From Saccharothrix sp. HUAS TT1 (GTDB taxonomy: Bacteria; Actinomycetota; Actinomycetes; Mycobacteriales; Pseudonocardiaceae): a stretch of DNA of 64,000 nucleotides. This document shows, piece after piece, positions 8,098 to 17,866 of this stretch. The position numbers were made by a program, and so were the translations under genes. Each line of letters starts with the position of its first letter. Position 1 is the stretch's first letter. Location of the stretch: assembly GCF_040744945.1 (NCBI RefSeq), contig NZ_CP160453.1, positions 248,001 to 312,000 on the forward strand, given 5' to 3'. The notes under the pieces are model-generated. The model was not told where the DNA came from. It ran no database searches and was given only the letters and a program-made list of their open reading frames with translations.

Positions 8098-8652
8098 CTA
8101 CGTGCCGGCCATGAGCGCGATGAACTGCTCCATGGCCGCGGTCACGGCGGGCTCGTCGTCGGTGGCGACCAGGTCGAGCAGCAGGCCGCGGGTGACGGCC
8201 AGGCCGAGCCGGGCGCGGGCCAGCGCGACCTCGGGCGGGTGGCCGCGGGCGCGCTCGGCGGCGGCCACCGGTTCCAGCCAGTCGGTGACGATGCCGTCCA
8301 GCAGCGCGGTCGTGCCCGGACGGCCCTGCGCCGCCTGGGCGTACAGCTCGAAGAACAGCCGCTCGTGGGCGCGCAGCGCCGGGTCGGTCAGCACCCGCCA
8401 GAACGCGCGCGCGGCCTCGGCGGGGTCGTCGGCCGGCAGGGCCGCCAGCACGGCCCGCTGCTTCGCCTCGACCGCCCGGACGACCTCGACCAGCAGGCCC
8501 TCCATCGAGCCGAAGTGGTAGAGGAGCATCCGGTGGCTGGTGCCCACCGCCTCGGCCAGCCGGCGCAGGCTCACCTCGCCCAGGCCGTGCCCGGCCAGGT
8601 GCTCGACCACGGCGGTGAGCAGGCGTTGCCTGGACGTCCCTTGTCCTGCCAT
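8098..8652 (-). CDS. TetR-family regulator
   Basis: A 184-residue repressor. The helix-turn-helix at about residues 9-55 includes LRRLAEAVGTSHRMLLYHFG. It precedes the COG0523 GTPase on the same strand and is divergent to an SRPBCC protein. Two adjacent 16-bp palindromes cover its start codon, which strongly suggests autorepression and control of the divergent gene. The ATG at 8652 is part of the first palindrome. Confidence 0.88.
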   Translation of the reverse strand: MAGQGTSRQRLLTAVVEHLAGHGLGEVSLRRLAEAVGTSHRMLLYHFGSMEGLLVEVVRAVEAKQRAVLAALPADDPAEAARAFWRVLTDPALRAHERLFFELYAQAAQGRPGTTALLDGIVTDWLEPVAAAERARGHPPEVALARARLGLAVTRGLLLDLVATDDEPAVTAAMEQFIALMAGT

Positions 8653-8683
8653 GTACCGGATGGTACATGTACCACATGGTACA
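8652..8683. promoter_or_regulatory. Tandem 16-bp TetR operators
   Basis: Two perfect 16-bp palindromes sit back to back: TGTACCggatGGTACA (8652-8667) and TGTACCacatGGTACA (8668-8683). Arms are identical and the 4-bp spacers differ. They overlap the start codon of the TetR gene on the minus strand and the possible ATG starts of the divergent SRPBCC gene. This is the arrangement expected for two cooperating TetR dimers on one face of the DNA. Confidence 0.8.
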
Positions 8684-9104
8684 GAGAGTGGACGTCCGAG
8701 TGCGCAGTTCCGCGCCGCCGGAACGGGTTTACCGGCTGGTGGCGGACAGTTCGACGTGGCCCGAGTGGTCGCCCGTGGTGCGGTACGAGCGGGAACGCGC
8801 CGGTGACGCGTATGGGGTCGGCGAAGTCCGGGTATTCAAGAACAAAGGCCGCAAGTCGCTCACGAGGGAGGAGGTCGTCGAACTGACGCCGAACCGGCGG
8901 GTGGGCTACGTCCTGCTGTCCGGGCTCGCGATCCGCGACTACCGGGCGTTCATCGACCTCGCGCCGGACGGCGGCGGGACGACGATCCACTGGCACTCGT
9001 CGTTCGAGCCCAGGACGCGGGGCACGGGCGGGCTCTACCGCTTGCTGCTCCAGGCCGTGCTCTCGCGCTACGCCAACGGCCTGGCGGCGCACGCCGCACG
9101 TTGA
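8667..9104 (+). CDS. SRPBCC-family (START/polyketide-cyclase-like) protein
   Basis: A hydrophobic-ligand-binding fold of up to 145 residues. It has VRVRSSAPPERVYRLVADSS and the WPEWSP segment typical of SRPBCC/Polyketide_cyc2 proteins, then an antiparallel sheet (GTTIHWHSSFEPR) and a C-terminal helix. The start is uncertain: ATGs at 8667 and 8676 fall within the operator, and a GTG at 8688 (giving VDVRVRS) would leave the operator outside the gene. It is controlled, presumably, by the divergent TetR gene. Ligand unknown. Confidence 0.78.
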   Translation: MYHMVQRVDVRVRSSAPPERVYRLVADSSTWPEWSPVVRYERERAGDAYGVGEVRVFKNKGRKSLTREEVVELTPNRRVGYVLLSGLAIRDYRAFIDLAPDGGGTTIHWHSSFEPRTRGTGGLYRLLLQAVLSRYANGLAAHAAR

Positions 9105-9191
9105 CCGTCGCCCGGGGACTGGGGTTTTCCGCACCCCGGCTGTGCGGCCGGCTTCATGGTGGCGACCTCGGCGCGTTCGTACGGTGGAACC

Positions 9192-9836
9192 ATGGATGTC
9201 GTCTCGTGGGTGACCGACCTGATGGAAACGCTCGGCGCGCCCGGCGCCGGGATCGCGATCGCGTTGGAGAACCTGTTCCCGCCCCTGCCGAGCGAGCTGT
9301 TCCTGCCGCTGGCCGGGTTCACCGCCAGCCAGGGCAAGATGAACCTGTTCGCGGCGATCCTGTGGACCACCACCGGGTCGGTCGCGGGCGCGCTGGCGCT
9401 GTACTACCTGGGCGCGGTGCTCGGCCGTGACCGGATCAGGGCCATCGCGCAGCGGGTACCGCTGGTGAAGGTGTCCGACGTGGACAAGACCGAGGACTGG
9501 TTCGCCCGGCACGGGAAGGCGACGGTGTTCTTCGGCCGGATGGTGCCGGTCTTCCGCAGCCTCATCTCCATCCCGGCGGGCGTCGAGCGCATGCCGCTGC
9601 CCGGGTTCCTGCTGCTCACCGCGGCGGGCAGCCTGATCTGGAACACCGCGCTGATCCTCGCGGGCTACGTGCTCGGCGAGAACTACCACCTGGTCGACCA
9701 GTACCTCGGCGTTGTCACGAAGGTCGTCATCGGCCTGGTGGTGCTGGCCCTCGGCTGGTTCGTGGTGTCGCGGCTCAAGCAGCGGAACAAGGAGCCGGAC
9801 GAGGAGAAGGACGAGGAGGCTCAGGCCCGCAGGTAG
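9192..9836 (+). CDS. DedA/SNARE-associated (VTT) membrane protein
   Basis: A 214-residue polytopic inner-membrane protein of the DedA family. This family has been linked to undecaprenyl-phosphate or lipid flipping and to proton-dependent homeostasis. Diagnostic parts are the ENLFPPLPSELFLPLAGF loop near residue 27, and GRMVPVFRSLISIPAGVERM around residue 115 (the conserved F/Y-x-R-x3-P-x-R-like segment). At least four membrane helices are visible and the tail is charged. The ATG at 9192 is preferred because GGTGGA is close upstream and the preceding codons are not hydrophobic. Confidence 0.88.
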   Translation: MDVVSWVTDLMETLGAPGAGIAIALENLFPPLPSELFLPLAGFTASQGKMNLFAAILWTTTGSVAGALALYYLGAVLGRDRIRAIAQRVPLVKVSDVDKTEDWFARHGKATVFFGRMVPVFRSLISIPAGVERMPLPGFLLLTAAGSLIWNTALILAGYVLGENYHLVDQYLGVVTKVVIGLVVLALGWFVVSRLKQRNKEPDEEKDEEAQARR

Positions 9837-10459
9837 CGCAGGATCGCCAGCACCCGCCTGCTGTAGCCGTCCACACCGGACAGGCCGAGCTTGTCGAAGA
9901 TCGAGTTGATGTGCTTCTCCACCGCGCTGCGCGAGACGTGCAGCCGGGACGCGATCGCGTCGTTCGTGTGGCCCTCGGCCATGTGCGCCAGCACCTGGCG
10001 CTCCCGCTCGGTCAGCACGTCCAGCGGGTGGCTCGTGCGCGCCAGCAGCCGCCGCACCACCTCCGGGTCGAACGCCACGTCACCCGCGCCGACCCGGCGC
10101 AGCGCGTCCAGGAACTCCTCCACCTGGACCACCCGGTCCTTGAGCAGGTAGCCCACGCCGTCGGCGTGCCCGGTGAGCAGGTCGACGGCGTAGCGCTGCT
10201 CGACGTACTGCGACAGCACCAGCACGCCGACGCCGGGGAACCGCCTGCGGATCTCCAGCGCGGCCCTCAGGCCCTCGTCGGAGTTGGTCGGCGGCATCCG
10301 CACGTCGGTCACCACGACGTCCGGCCGGTGCTCGGCGACCGCGCTGAGCAGCGCTTCCGCGTCGCCGACGGCGGCGGGCACCTCGTGCCCCTCCTCGACC
10401 AGCAGCCGCACCAGGCCCTCGCGCAGCAGCGTCGAGTCCTCGGCCAGGATCACCCGCAC
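9821..10459 (-). CDS. NarL/LuxR-family response regulator
   Basis: A 212-residue two-component output protein. The receiver domain has the phosphorylation aspartate at D52 (VVVTDVRMPP), the acidic pair early (AEDS) and K about 103 (LLKDR). The C-terminal LuxR helix-turn-helix spans about residues 149-195 (LTERERQVLAHMAEG, SAVEKHINSIF). The GTG at 10459 is preceded by GGAGGTGCC. Its start overlaps the 3' end of the kinase gene by 10 bp, so kinase and regulator are one operon. Its own 3' end overlaps the convergent DedA gene by 16 bp. Confidence 0.93.
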   Translation of the reverse strand: MRVILAEDSTLLREGLVRLLVEEGHEVPAAVGDAEALLSAVAEHRPDVVVTDVRMPPTNSDEGLRAALEIRRRFPGVGVLVLSQYVEQRYAVDLLTGHADGVGYLLKDRVVQVEEFLDALRRVGAGDVAFDPEVVRRLLARTSHPLDVLTERERQVLAHMAEGHTNDAIASRLHVSRSAVEKHINSIFDKLGLSGVDGYSRRVLAILRYLRA

Positions 10460-11523
10460 GGCACCTCCGCGGTGATCACCGTGGGTCCGCCCGCCGGGCT
10501 GGTCACGTCGAACGCGCCGTCCAGCGCGAGCACCCGCCGGGACAGGCCGGCCAACCCGCCGCCGGCCGGGTCCGCGCCGCCGACGCCGTCGTCCGCGACC
10601 CGCACCCGCACCGCGCCCGCCTCCTCGGTGACGTCCACGCCGATCATGGTCGCACCCGAGTGCTTGGCCGCGTTCGTCACCGCCTCGCACACCACGAAGT
10701 ACACCGCCGTCTCCACCGACGGCTCGGCGCGCAGCGGCGCGCACCGGATGCGCACCGGGATCGCCGAGCGGTCCGCCACCGCCTCCAGCGCGTCGACCAG
10801 GCCCAACGAGTCCAGCGCCGCCGGGTAGACCCGCCAGGCGACCTCGCGCAGGTCGTCCAGCACGTGCCGGGACTCCTCGTGCGCCTGCGCCAGCAGGTCG
10901 TCGGCGTGCTCGGGGTGGCGGCGGGCCCGGCCGAGCAGCACGCCCAGCGCCACCAGCCGCTGCTGCACGCCGTCGTGCAGGTCCCGCTCGATGCGCCTGC
11001 GCTCGGCGTCCACGGCCGCCACGATGCCCGCCCGGCTCGCGGCCAGCTCGTCGATGCGCAGGCGCAGCAGCTCGGCCTCGCTCGGGCCGAGCCAACGGCG
11101 GGCGACCCTGCCCTCCAGCGCGACCACGCCGATGATGCCCTGCACCTCGATGTAGAGCAGGACCAGGCCGATCAAGCCGGTCCACAGGAACGCGGTCAAG
11201 CCGTCGGACGGGTCCAAGCCGCTGCGCGGGCCGCCGGCGAACAGCCGGTACACCACGATCACGCCCATCGCGAGGCCGTAGAACAGCCAGGCCAGCACGA
11301 ACCCGCCGAACAGCCCGACCGGCGCGCGGACGGCCAGGTAGCGCACCGCCCGCTCCCTGGTCGGCTCGGCGCTCTCGATCCCGAACCAGAACCGCAGCCG
11401 CCGCCGTTCGAGCTCGGCGACCGCGACGGTCGAACCCCGGGCGAACGCCACGACCAGCAGATCCAGCAGCGCCGTCAGGAAGCCGAGCAACAGTCCGGCA
11501 ACGGCGCGCAACCCCCTGTGCAC
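10450..11523 (-). CDS. NarL-type sensor histidine kinase
   Basis: A 357-residue membrane kinase partnered with the LuxR-type regulator just downstream. Four hydrophobic segments form the N-terminal sensor region without an evident extracellular domain. They are followed by a HisKA_3 dimerisation segment with the phosphoacceptor histidine in ERDLHDGVQQR (about residue 183) and a GHKL ATPase domain (EAVTNAAKHSGA N-box, VADDGVGG G1 box). The signal is unknown; such kinases often sense envelope or redox stress. The start is uncertain; GTG at 11523 is chosen because the preceding in-frame residues look non-coding and would run into the divergent gene. Confidence 0.87.
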   Translation of the reverse strand: MHRGLRAVAGLLLGFLTALLDLLVVAFARGSTVAVAELERRRLRFWFGIESAEPTRERAVRYLAVRAPVGLFGGFVLAWLFYGLAMGVIVVYRLFAGGPRSGLDPSDGLTAFLWTGLIGLVLLYIEVQGIIGVVALEGRVARRWLGPSEAELLRLRIDELAASRAGIVAAVDAERRRIERDLHDGVQQRLVALGVLLGRARRHPEHADDLLAQAHEESRHVLDDLREVAWRVYPAALDSLGLVDALEAVADRSAIPVRIRCAPLRAEPSVETAVYFVVCEAVTNAAKHSGATMIGVDVTEEAGAVRVRVADDGVGGADPAGGGLAGLSRRVLALDGAFDVTSPAGGPTVITAEVPCG

Positions 11524-11591
11524 CTGGTCGAGGTTAGTCGACCCGATTGTGCTATTGGCCGAGCGCACATCCGCTACCGAGGATTTGAGAC

Positions 11592-12923
11592 GTGGGCACA
11601 ATTGCGGTCATAGGTGCAGGTCAGGCGGGTCTCGTATTGTCAGCGGCGCTGTTGCGCGCCGGATGGCAGGTCACCCTCTACTCCGATCGGACGGCGGAGG
11701 AGCACCTGGCGGACCGGGGCAGGCCGACCGCCTGCCTGTTCGGCGACCAGGTCGAGTACGAGGCCGAGCTGGGCCTGGACTTCTGGCCGCAGGCGTCCCC
11801 GATGCGGCGCATCCACCTCGACCTGTTCACCGACGACCGCTCGCTGGCGTTCTCCGTCGACGCGCCGCTGCGCAAGCCCGCGCTGGCGGTCGACCAGCGG
11901 CTGAAGTTCTCCGCGGGGCTGCGCGAGGTCGAGTCGCGCGGCGCGTCGGTGGTGATCGGCGCGGTCACGGTCGACCGGTTGGACCAGCTGGCGGCGGAGC
12001 ACGACCTGGTCGTCGTCACGGCCGGGCACCGGTCGCTGACCGGCCTGTTCGAGCGCGACCCGGCCCGGTCGGTGCACTCCGAGCCGCAGCGCAACCTGTT
12101 CTCGATGAACATCCACGGGTACGACATGGCGGCCCGGCCCGAGCACCGGGAGGGCGTGTTCTCGTTCCTGCCCGGCACGGTCGAGATCTTCTGGGTCCCG
12201 TTCTTCGACAAGGACGTCGGCGAGTCGCGCAGCATCGTGGTGGAGGCGGCGCCGGGCGGCCGGGCCGACCGGTTCGGCGACGTGACCTCGGGCGACGAGG
12301 GCCTGGCCGTGCTGAAGTCCGTGGTGGACGACCTGCTGCCGCACGAGTCGGCGTTCCTGCGGCCCGCGCTCCCGGCCAGCCAGGTGACCTGGATCAAGGG
12401 CCAGGTCGTGCCGGTGGTGCGCAAGCCGGTGGCCGTGCTGCCGTCCGGGCGGCACGTGCTCGGCCTCGGCGACGCGGTCGTGCTGAACGACCCGCTGGCC
12501 GGCCAGGGCGCCAACAACGCCACCCGGATGGCCCGGTTCTTCGCCGCCGAGCTGGCCGCGCACGACGGCCCGTTCACCGCGTCGTGGCTGTCCGAGCGGT
12601 TCGACGAGTGGTGGGAGCACGGCCGCTACACCAACGACTTCTCCAACGGCCTGCTCGCGCCGCTGACCGACGCGCAGAAGCAGGTGCTGCTCGCCGCGTC
12701 GCGGCGGGAGGACATCGGCGAGCAGCTGTGGGAGGGCTTCAACGACCCGTCGTCGCTGTTCCCGTGGTTCTTCGACGCGGCGGCGACCAGGGAGTTCCTG
12801 GCGCGGCGCGACATCGGGCAGCTCGACGTGCTGCGGTACAAGCTGGGCGTCGGGGTGAACCTGCTGGCCCAGAAGGCGTCCCGGCTGTTCAAGCGGCCCG
12901 TCGGCGGGACAGCGACTCCCTGA
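11592..12923 (+). CDS. Styrene/indole monooxygenase-like flavoprotein (StyA type)
   Basis: A 443-residue FAD-dependent monooxygenase resembling the oxygenase component of two-component styrene/indole epoxidases. It starts with an FAD fold, GAGQAG at residues 8-13, then LADRGRPTACLF. Near residue 290 it has the flavin-pocket segment GLGDAVVLNDPLAGQGANNA, typical of StyA-like enzymes. The GTG at 11592 is divergent to the two-component system. No StyB-type NADH:flavin reductase is adjacent, so flavin reduction must be supplied from elsewhere. The last 35 bp overlap a convergent flavoenzyme gene. Confidence 0.8.
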   Translation: MGTIAVIGAGQAGLVLSAALLRAGWQVTLYSDRTAEEHLADRGRPTACLFGDQVEYEAELGLDFWPQASPMRRIHLDLFTDDRSLAFSVDAPLRKPALAVDQRLKFSAGLREVESRGASVVIGAVTVDRLDQLAAEHDLVVVTAGHRSLTGLFERDPARSVHSEPQRNLFSMNIHGYDMAARPEHREGVFSFLPGTVEIFWVPFFDKDVGESRSIVVEAAPGGRADRFGDVTSGDEGLAVLKSVVDDLLPHESAFLRPALPASQVTWIKGQVVPVVRKPVAVLPSGRHVLGLGDAVVLNDPLAGQGANNATRMARFFAAELAAHDGPFTASWLSERFDEWWEHGRYTNDFSNGLLAPLTDAQKQVLLAASRREDIGEQLWEGFNDPSSLFPWFFDAAATREFLARRDIGQLDVLRYKLGVGVNLLAQKASRLFKRPVGGTATP

Positions 12924-13929
12924 TCGCGCGCGCCGCCGCCCGACCGGCCCGCGTCGCGCCGACCGTGCTGGCCGACGGGCCGTAGCCGACGAGGTGCACG
13001 CGCGGGTCGGCGACGACCGCGGTGCCGTCGAGCCGGATGCCGCCACCGGGTCCGCGCAGGCGCAGCGGCGCCAGGTGGTCGAGCGCGGCGCGGAACCCCG
13101 TCGCCCACAGGATGGCGTCGGCCCGCTCGCGCGTGCCGTCGGACCAGATCACGCCGTCCTCGGTGATCCGGTCGAACACCGGCCTGCGGTCGAGCACGCC
13201 GGCGCTCAGGGCCGCGCGGACGGCCGGCGTGAGGCTCAGGCCGGTCACGCTGACCACGCTGCGCGGCGGCAGGCCCCGGCGGACGCGCTCCTCCACCTGG
13301 GCGACCACCGCCCGGCCCAGTTCCGGGGTGAACGGCCGGTCGGAGAACTCCGGCTCGCGGCGGGTCACCCAGGTGGTGGCGGCGGCGTGCCCGGCGATCT
13401 CCAGCAGCTGCTGCACCGCGGACGTGCCGCCGCCGACCACGACCACGCGCTGCCCGGCGAACTCCGCCGGCCCCCGGTACTGCGACGAGTGCAGCTGACG
13501 ACCGGCGAACAGCTCCTGGCCGGGGTAGCGGGGCCAGAACGGCCGCGTCCACGTGCCGGTCGCGTTCACCAGCGCTTCCGCCTCCCAGGCGCCGCTGTCG
13601 GTCTCGACGCGCAGCAGGCCGCCGAGGTCGCGGACGGCGCGCACCCGCACCGGGCGGCGCACCTCGATGCCGTTGCGGCGCTCGAAGTCGGCGAAGTAGG
13701 CGGGCAGGACCTCGTTGGCGGGCGCGGCCGGGTCCGGCTCGGCGAACGGCATGCCCGGCAGGTCGTGGATGCCGTGCACGGTCGCCATCCGCAGGGTCGG
13801 CCAGCGGTGCCGCCACGCGCCCCCCGGCCCCGCCTCGGCGTCCAGCACGACGTGGTCGAGGTTCGCGCGGCCGAGGGAGTACGCCGCGGACAGCCCCGCT
13901 TGACCTGCGCCGATGACCACCACGTCCAT
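12889..13929 (-). CDS. Flavin-containing monooxygenase/NAD(P)-binding oxidoreductase
   Basis: A 346-residue enzyme with two dinucleotide folds: GAGQAG at residues 7-12 for FAD and VVVGGGTSA near residue 165 for NADPH. Between them is [20 protein letters not shown], a variant of the flavin-monooxygenase fingerprint. It is shorter than classical Baeyer-Villiger enzymes and resembles small YUCCA/CzcO-like monooxygenases. The ATG at 13929 starts the FAD fold at once. It is convergent with the StyA-like gene and divergent from a flavin-dependent luciferase-like gene, so four flavoenzymes cluster in 14 kb. Confidence 0.85.
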   Translation of the reverse strand: MDVVVIGAGQAGLSAAYSLGRANLDHVVLDAEAGPGGAWRHRWPTLRMATVHGIHDLPGMPFAEPDPAAPANEVLPAYFADFERRNGIEVRRPVRVRAVRDLGGLLRVETDSGAWEAEALVNATGTWTRPFWPRYPGQELFAGRQLHSSQYRGPAEFAGQRVVVVGGGTSAVQQLLEIAGHAAATTWVTRREPEFSDRPFTPELGRAVVAQVEERVRRGLPPRSVVSVTGLSLTPAVRAALSAGVLDRRPVFDRITEDGVIWSDGTRERADAILWATGFRAALDHLAPLRLRGPGGGIRLDGTAVVADPRVHLVGYGPSASTVGATRAGRAAARAIRESLSRRRAA

Positions 13930-14023
13930 ACCACCGTCAACGCCGGCGCGGCGCCGGTCGCTTCCCGGTGTCGGAACGGTCACACCAGGAAGGCATCGGG
14001 GGTCTTCGGCGTTGGTCGAAGTC

Positions 14024-15061
14024 ATGAGTCGACTTCGCGACGTGCCGCTGTCCGCCCTCGACCTCGCCACGGTCACCACGGCCACGGACACGCGCACGGC
14101 CCTGAGGCACACGCGCGAGCTGGCCCAGCACGTCGAACGGCTCGGGTTCACCCGGTTCTGGCTGGCCGAGCACCACAACATGCCCGGCGTCGCCAGCTCC
14201 TCCCCCGCGATCCTGATCGGCCACGTCGCCGACGCCACCACGACGCTGCGGGTCGGCTCCGGCGGCGTGATGCTGCCCAACCACCCGCCGCTGGTCGTCG
14301 CCGAGCAGTTCGGCACGCTGTCCGCCCTGCACCCCGGCCGCATCGACCTCGGCATCGGCCGCGCGCCCGGCACCGACCAGCGCACCGCCCAGGCGCTGCG
14401 CCGCACCACCGGCCCGCTGTCGGTGGACGACTTCCCGCAGCAGCTCGGCGAGCTGACCGGCTACTTCGACGGGACCGAGGAACTGCTGGCGATGCCCGCC
14501 GTCGGCAACAAGCCGGACGTGTTCCTGCTCGGGTCCAGCGGGTACAGCGCGCAGGTCGCGGGCCTGCTCGGGCTGCCGTTCGCGTTCGCCCACCACTTCA
14601 GCGCCGAGAACACGCTGCCCGCGCTGGCCCTGTACCGCGAGCGGTTCCGGCCGTCCGAGCGGCTGGCGGAGCCGTACGCGCTGGTCTGCGCCTCGGTGAT
14701 CGTCGCCGACACCGACGAGCGGGCCAACCGGATCGCCGGACCCGGCGCGCTGGCGTTCGTGAAGCTGCGCAGCGGGCGGCCCGGCCCCCTGGCCACCGAC
14801 CAGGAAGCCGCCGACTACCCCTACACCGACGTCGAGCGGCTGATCTTCGAGGACCGGATCGCGTCGCAGGTCATCGGCTCGCCGCGGACCGTCGAGGCCG
14901 GGCTGGAGCGGCTGCTGGAGGACACGCGGGCCGATGAGCTGATGGTGACGACGATGGTCGCCGAGCAGGCGGACCGGCTCCACTCTTACGAGCTGTTGGC
15001 CGAGTTGGCCGGCCGTTCACCCGCTCTGGACTCATCCATTCGGGTGAAGACCGAAGTATAG
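14024..15061 (+). CDS. LLM-class (luciferase-like) flavin-dependent oxidoreductase
   Basis: A 345-residue bacterial-luciferase-family protein with a TIM-barrel fold that uses F420 or FMN. Early [11 protein letters not shown], the family motif [12 protein letters not shown] at about residues 42-53, [19 protein letters not shown], and [15 protein letters not shown] at about 105 are all typical of the alkanal monooxygenase-like/YhbW group (MsnO8 family). The ATG at 14024 begins the conserved first strand. The gene stands alone, with hairpins after it. Substrate unknown. Confidence 0.88.
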   Translation: MSRLRDVPLSALDLATVTTATDTRTALRHTRELAQHVERLGFTRFWLAEHHNMPGVASSSPAILIGHVADATTTLRVGSGGVMLPNHPPLVVAEQFGTLSALHPGRIDLGIGRAPGTDQRTAQALRRTTGPLSVDDFPQQLGELTGYFDGTEELLAMPAVGNKPDVFLLGSSGYSAQVAGLLGLPFAFAHHFSAENTLPALALYRERFRPSERLAEPYALVCASVIVADTDERANRIAGPGALAFVKLRSGRPGPLATDQEAADYPYTDVERLIFEDRIASQVIGSPRTVEAGLERLLEDTRADELMVTTMVAEQADRLHSYELLAELAGRSPALDSSIRVKTEV

Positions 15062-15098
15062 GTGTAGCGGTTCCGAGACGGAGCGCGATGATCGTAGT

Positions 15099-15207
15099 GG
15101 AGCGCGCACGCCCCCCGACGCGCTCCCCAAACTTCCGGGCCACGCCCGGAGCTCGGCCGCCGCCGACCCGCGTGGGCGCCCGCCAGGTGTGGCGCCGCCC
15201 ACGCGGG
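15099..15207 (+). terminator. Cluster of three hairpins after the luciferase-like gene
   Basis: The 289-bp stretch 15062-15350 has no gene. It holds three inverted repeats: GGAGCGCG/CGCGCTCC (15099-15106 with 15119-15126), CCGGGC-cac-GCCCGG (about 15135-15149), and CCCGCGTGGGCG with its perfect complement at 15167-15178 and 15196-15207. They probably terminate the upstream gene. The rest is presumably the promoter of the lipoprotein gene. Confidence 0.5.
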
Positions 15208-15350
15208 CAGCCGCGCGTCATCACGGGTTGGCCACAAGCGCGCACCAGGTGCGAATCAAGGCACTGAATCGGTCCCCGAGCACCCCCCGGCACCGTCATG
15301 GTGGTGGCAGTCGCAGTCAAGCCCACCGCCGGGGCGGGAAGGGGAGGTTC

Positions 15351-15881
15351 GTGAAGTTCGCCAGACTGGCCGCTGCTGCTTGCCTGGGCCTGGCGATGGC
15401 GGGATGTGCGGAGCACCCGGACGTTCCCACGCCTCCCGAGCCCTCCGCGGTGGCCAAGCAGGCCGCCGAAGCGCCGGCGTCGTCCTCGTTCACCTCGTTC
15501 GGCGCGCAGCGGGTGTGGTCCAACGGCATGGCCATCACCGTGTCGCCGCCCACCTCGCTCAAGCCGAGCGACACGTCCTTCCCGCAGTCACCGCGGGCCG
15601 CGGTGTTCACGTTGACCCTGGTCAACGGGACCAAGGCGGCCTACCGGACCAGCCAGCTGTCGGTCCGCGCGCTGGTCGCCGGCCAGCCCGCGGCCGAAGT
15701 GCACGACTCCGTGCAGGGGCTGAACGGTGTCGGCGCCGCCGTCAACGAGGTCGCGCCGGGCGCGGAAACCGTGCTGACCGTGGCGTTCGCCGTGCCCGCC
15801 GACCCGGTGCGGCTGCAGCTCGTGGTCGAGCCGAACGGCGCCAACCAGGAGCCGAGCGCGACGTTCGAGGGCGTCGCCTGA
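15351..15881 (+). CDS. Secreted lipoprotein of unknown function
   Basis: A 176-residue protein with a lipoprotein signal: basic start MKFARL, hydrophobic core, and lipobox LAMAGC with the lipidated cysteine at about residue 19. A Pro/Ala/Ser linker follows, then a DUF4352-like beta-sandwich. This has an AVFTLTLVNGTKAAYRTSQL strand pair and ends in VRLQLVVEPNG, the pattern of extracellular Ig-like domains that protect or present ligands. The GTG at 15351 is preceded by GGGGAGGTTC. Its function is not known. Confidence 0.78.
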   Translation: MKFARLAAAACLGLAMAGCAEHPDVPTPPEPSAVAKQAAEAPASSSFTSFGAQRVWSNGMAITVSPPTSLKPSDTSFPQSPRAAVFTLTLVNGTKAAYRTSQLSVRALVAGQPAAEVHDSVQGLNGVGAAVNEVAPGAETVLTVAFAVPADPVRLQLVVEPNGANQEPSATFEGVA

Positions 15882-15900
15882 CCTTGTAGCGTCTGCGGGC

Positions 15901-16374
15901 ATGACCGAGCAGAAGCGCCTGGCACCGGGCGACAAGGCCCCGGCGTTCACGCTGCCCGACAGCGAGGGCAAGCCCGTCTCGCTTTCCGACTACCTCGGCC
16001 GCTCCGTGGTCGTCTACTTCTACCCGGCCGCCGGCACGCCGGGCTGCACCAAGCAGGCGTGCGACTTCCGCGACAACCTGGGCGAGCTGGCCTCGTCGGG
16101 CTACGAGGTCGTCGGCATCTCGCCGGACAAGCCCGCGAAACTGGCGAAGTTCGTCGAGGAGGAGGGCCTGACCTTCCCGCTGCTGTCCGACGTCGACCGC
16201 TCGGTGCTGGCCGAGTGGGGCGCGTTCGGGGAGAAGCAGAACTACGGCAGGACCGTCATGGGCGTGATCCGCTCGACGTTCCTGGTCGACCCCGAGGGCA
16301 ACGTGAAGAAGGCCATGTACAACGTGCGCGCGACCGGCCACGTCGCCAAGCTGCTGCGCGAACTGCCCGCCTGA
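15901..16374 (+). CDS. bcp: Thioredoxin-dependent peroxiredoxin Bcp/PrxQ
   Basis: A 157-residue peroxiredoxin that reduces peroxides with thioredoxin. The peroxidatic cysteine is C49 in the motif PAAGTPGCTKQAC, and a resolving cysteine is present five residues later (C54), the PrxQ arrangement. Near residue 100 is WGAFGEKQNYGRTVMGVIRSTF, also standard. The ATG at 15901 starts the family's usual N-terminus. It is followed by a terminator hairpin shared with convergent rdgB. Confidence 0.95.
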   Translation: MTEQKRLAPGDKAPAFTLPDSEGKPVSLSDYLGRSVVVYFYPAAGTPGCTKQACDFRDNLGELASSGYEVVGISPDKPAKLAKFVEEEGLTFPLLSDVDRSVLAEWGAFGEKQNYGRTVMGVIRSTFLVDPEGNVKKAMYNVRATGHVAKLLRELPA

Positions 16375-16400
16375 TCACCCGTCCGCCCGATTGCCGCCTC

Positions 16401-16439
16401 CCCTCCCCTGCCCGAACCCGTCGGGACGGGCGGGGAGGG
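16401..16439. terminator. Bidirectional hairpin terminator between bcp and rdgB
   Basis: CCCTCCCC (16401-16408) pairs with GGGGAGGG (16432-16439). The stem continues through CCCG/CGGG with one bulged T, giving a stem of about 13 bp in the 71-bp gap between convergent genes. GC-rich, without a long U tract, as usual in this kind of genome. Confidence 0.6.
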
Positions 16440-16445
16440 TGTCAT

Positions 16446-17047
16446 CTACGGCTGAGCCAGCTCGCGCAGGTGCGGCAGCAGGAGGCGCAGGGCGCGGCCC
16501 CGGTGGGAGATCTCGTCCTTCTGGTCCGGGGTCAGCTCGGCGGAGGTGACGTCGTGGCCCTCCGGCTGGAAGATCGGGTCGTAGCCGAAGCCGTTCGTGC
16601 CGCGCGGCTCGCGGGTGATGGCGCCGCGCCACTCGCCGCGCACGACGGTCTCGTTGCCCGGTCCCGCCACGAACGCCGCCGTGCAGACGAACGCCCCACC
16701 GCGCCGCTCGTCCGGGACGTCGCGGAGCTGGCCCAGCACCAGGTCCAGGTTGGCCTGGTCGTTGCCGTGGACGCCGGACCAGCGGGCCGACAGCACGCCC
16801 GGCATGCCGTTCAGCGCGTCGATGGCGATGCCCGAGTCGTCCGCGACCGACGGCAGCCCCGTGGCGTTGAACGCGTCACGGGCCTTCGCCAGGGCGTTGC
16901 CCTCGAACGTCGGGTCGGTCTCCGGCGCCTCCGGGAACTCCGGCACGTCGTCCAGGCCCAGCACCTCGATCCCGTCCAGCCCCTCGGCCAGCAGGATCCG
17001 GCGCAGCTCGCCGAGCTTCTTCTTGTTCCGCGACGCGAGCAGCAGCT

Positions 17048-17051
<4 letters not shown>
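16446..17051 (-). CDS. rdgB: Non-canonical purine NTP pyrophosphatase RdgB/HAM1
   Basis: A 201-residue house-cleaning enzyme that hydrolyses dITP, XTP and ITP. It has the N-terminal [18 protein letters not shown], the substrate and metal residues [13 protein letters not shown] and [15 protein letters not shown], and the late [11 protein letters not shown] segment. The GTG at 17051 overlaps the rph stop and has GAGGAAGAG upstream. The rph-rdgB order is conserved in actinobacteria (Rv1340-Rv1341 in M. tuberculosis). Confidence 0.95.
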
Positions 17052-17812
<761 letters not shown>

Positions 17813-17866
17813 GGCACTACCCTATGTCGCTGAACCCGGGAGCGACCCACCGGCGTAGGGAGAGGC

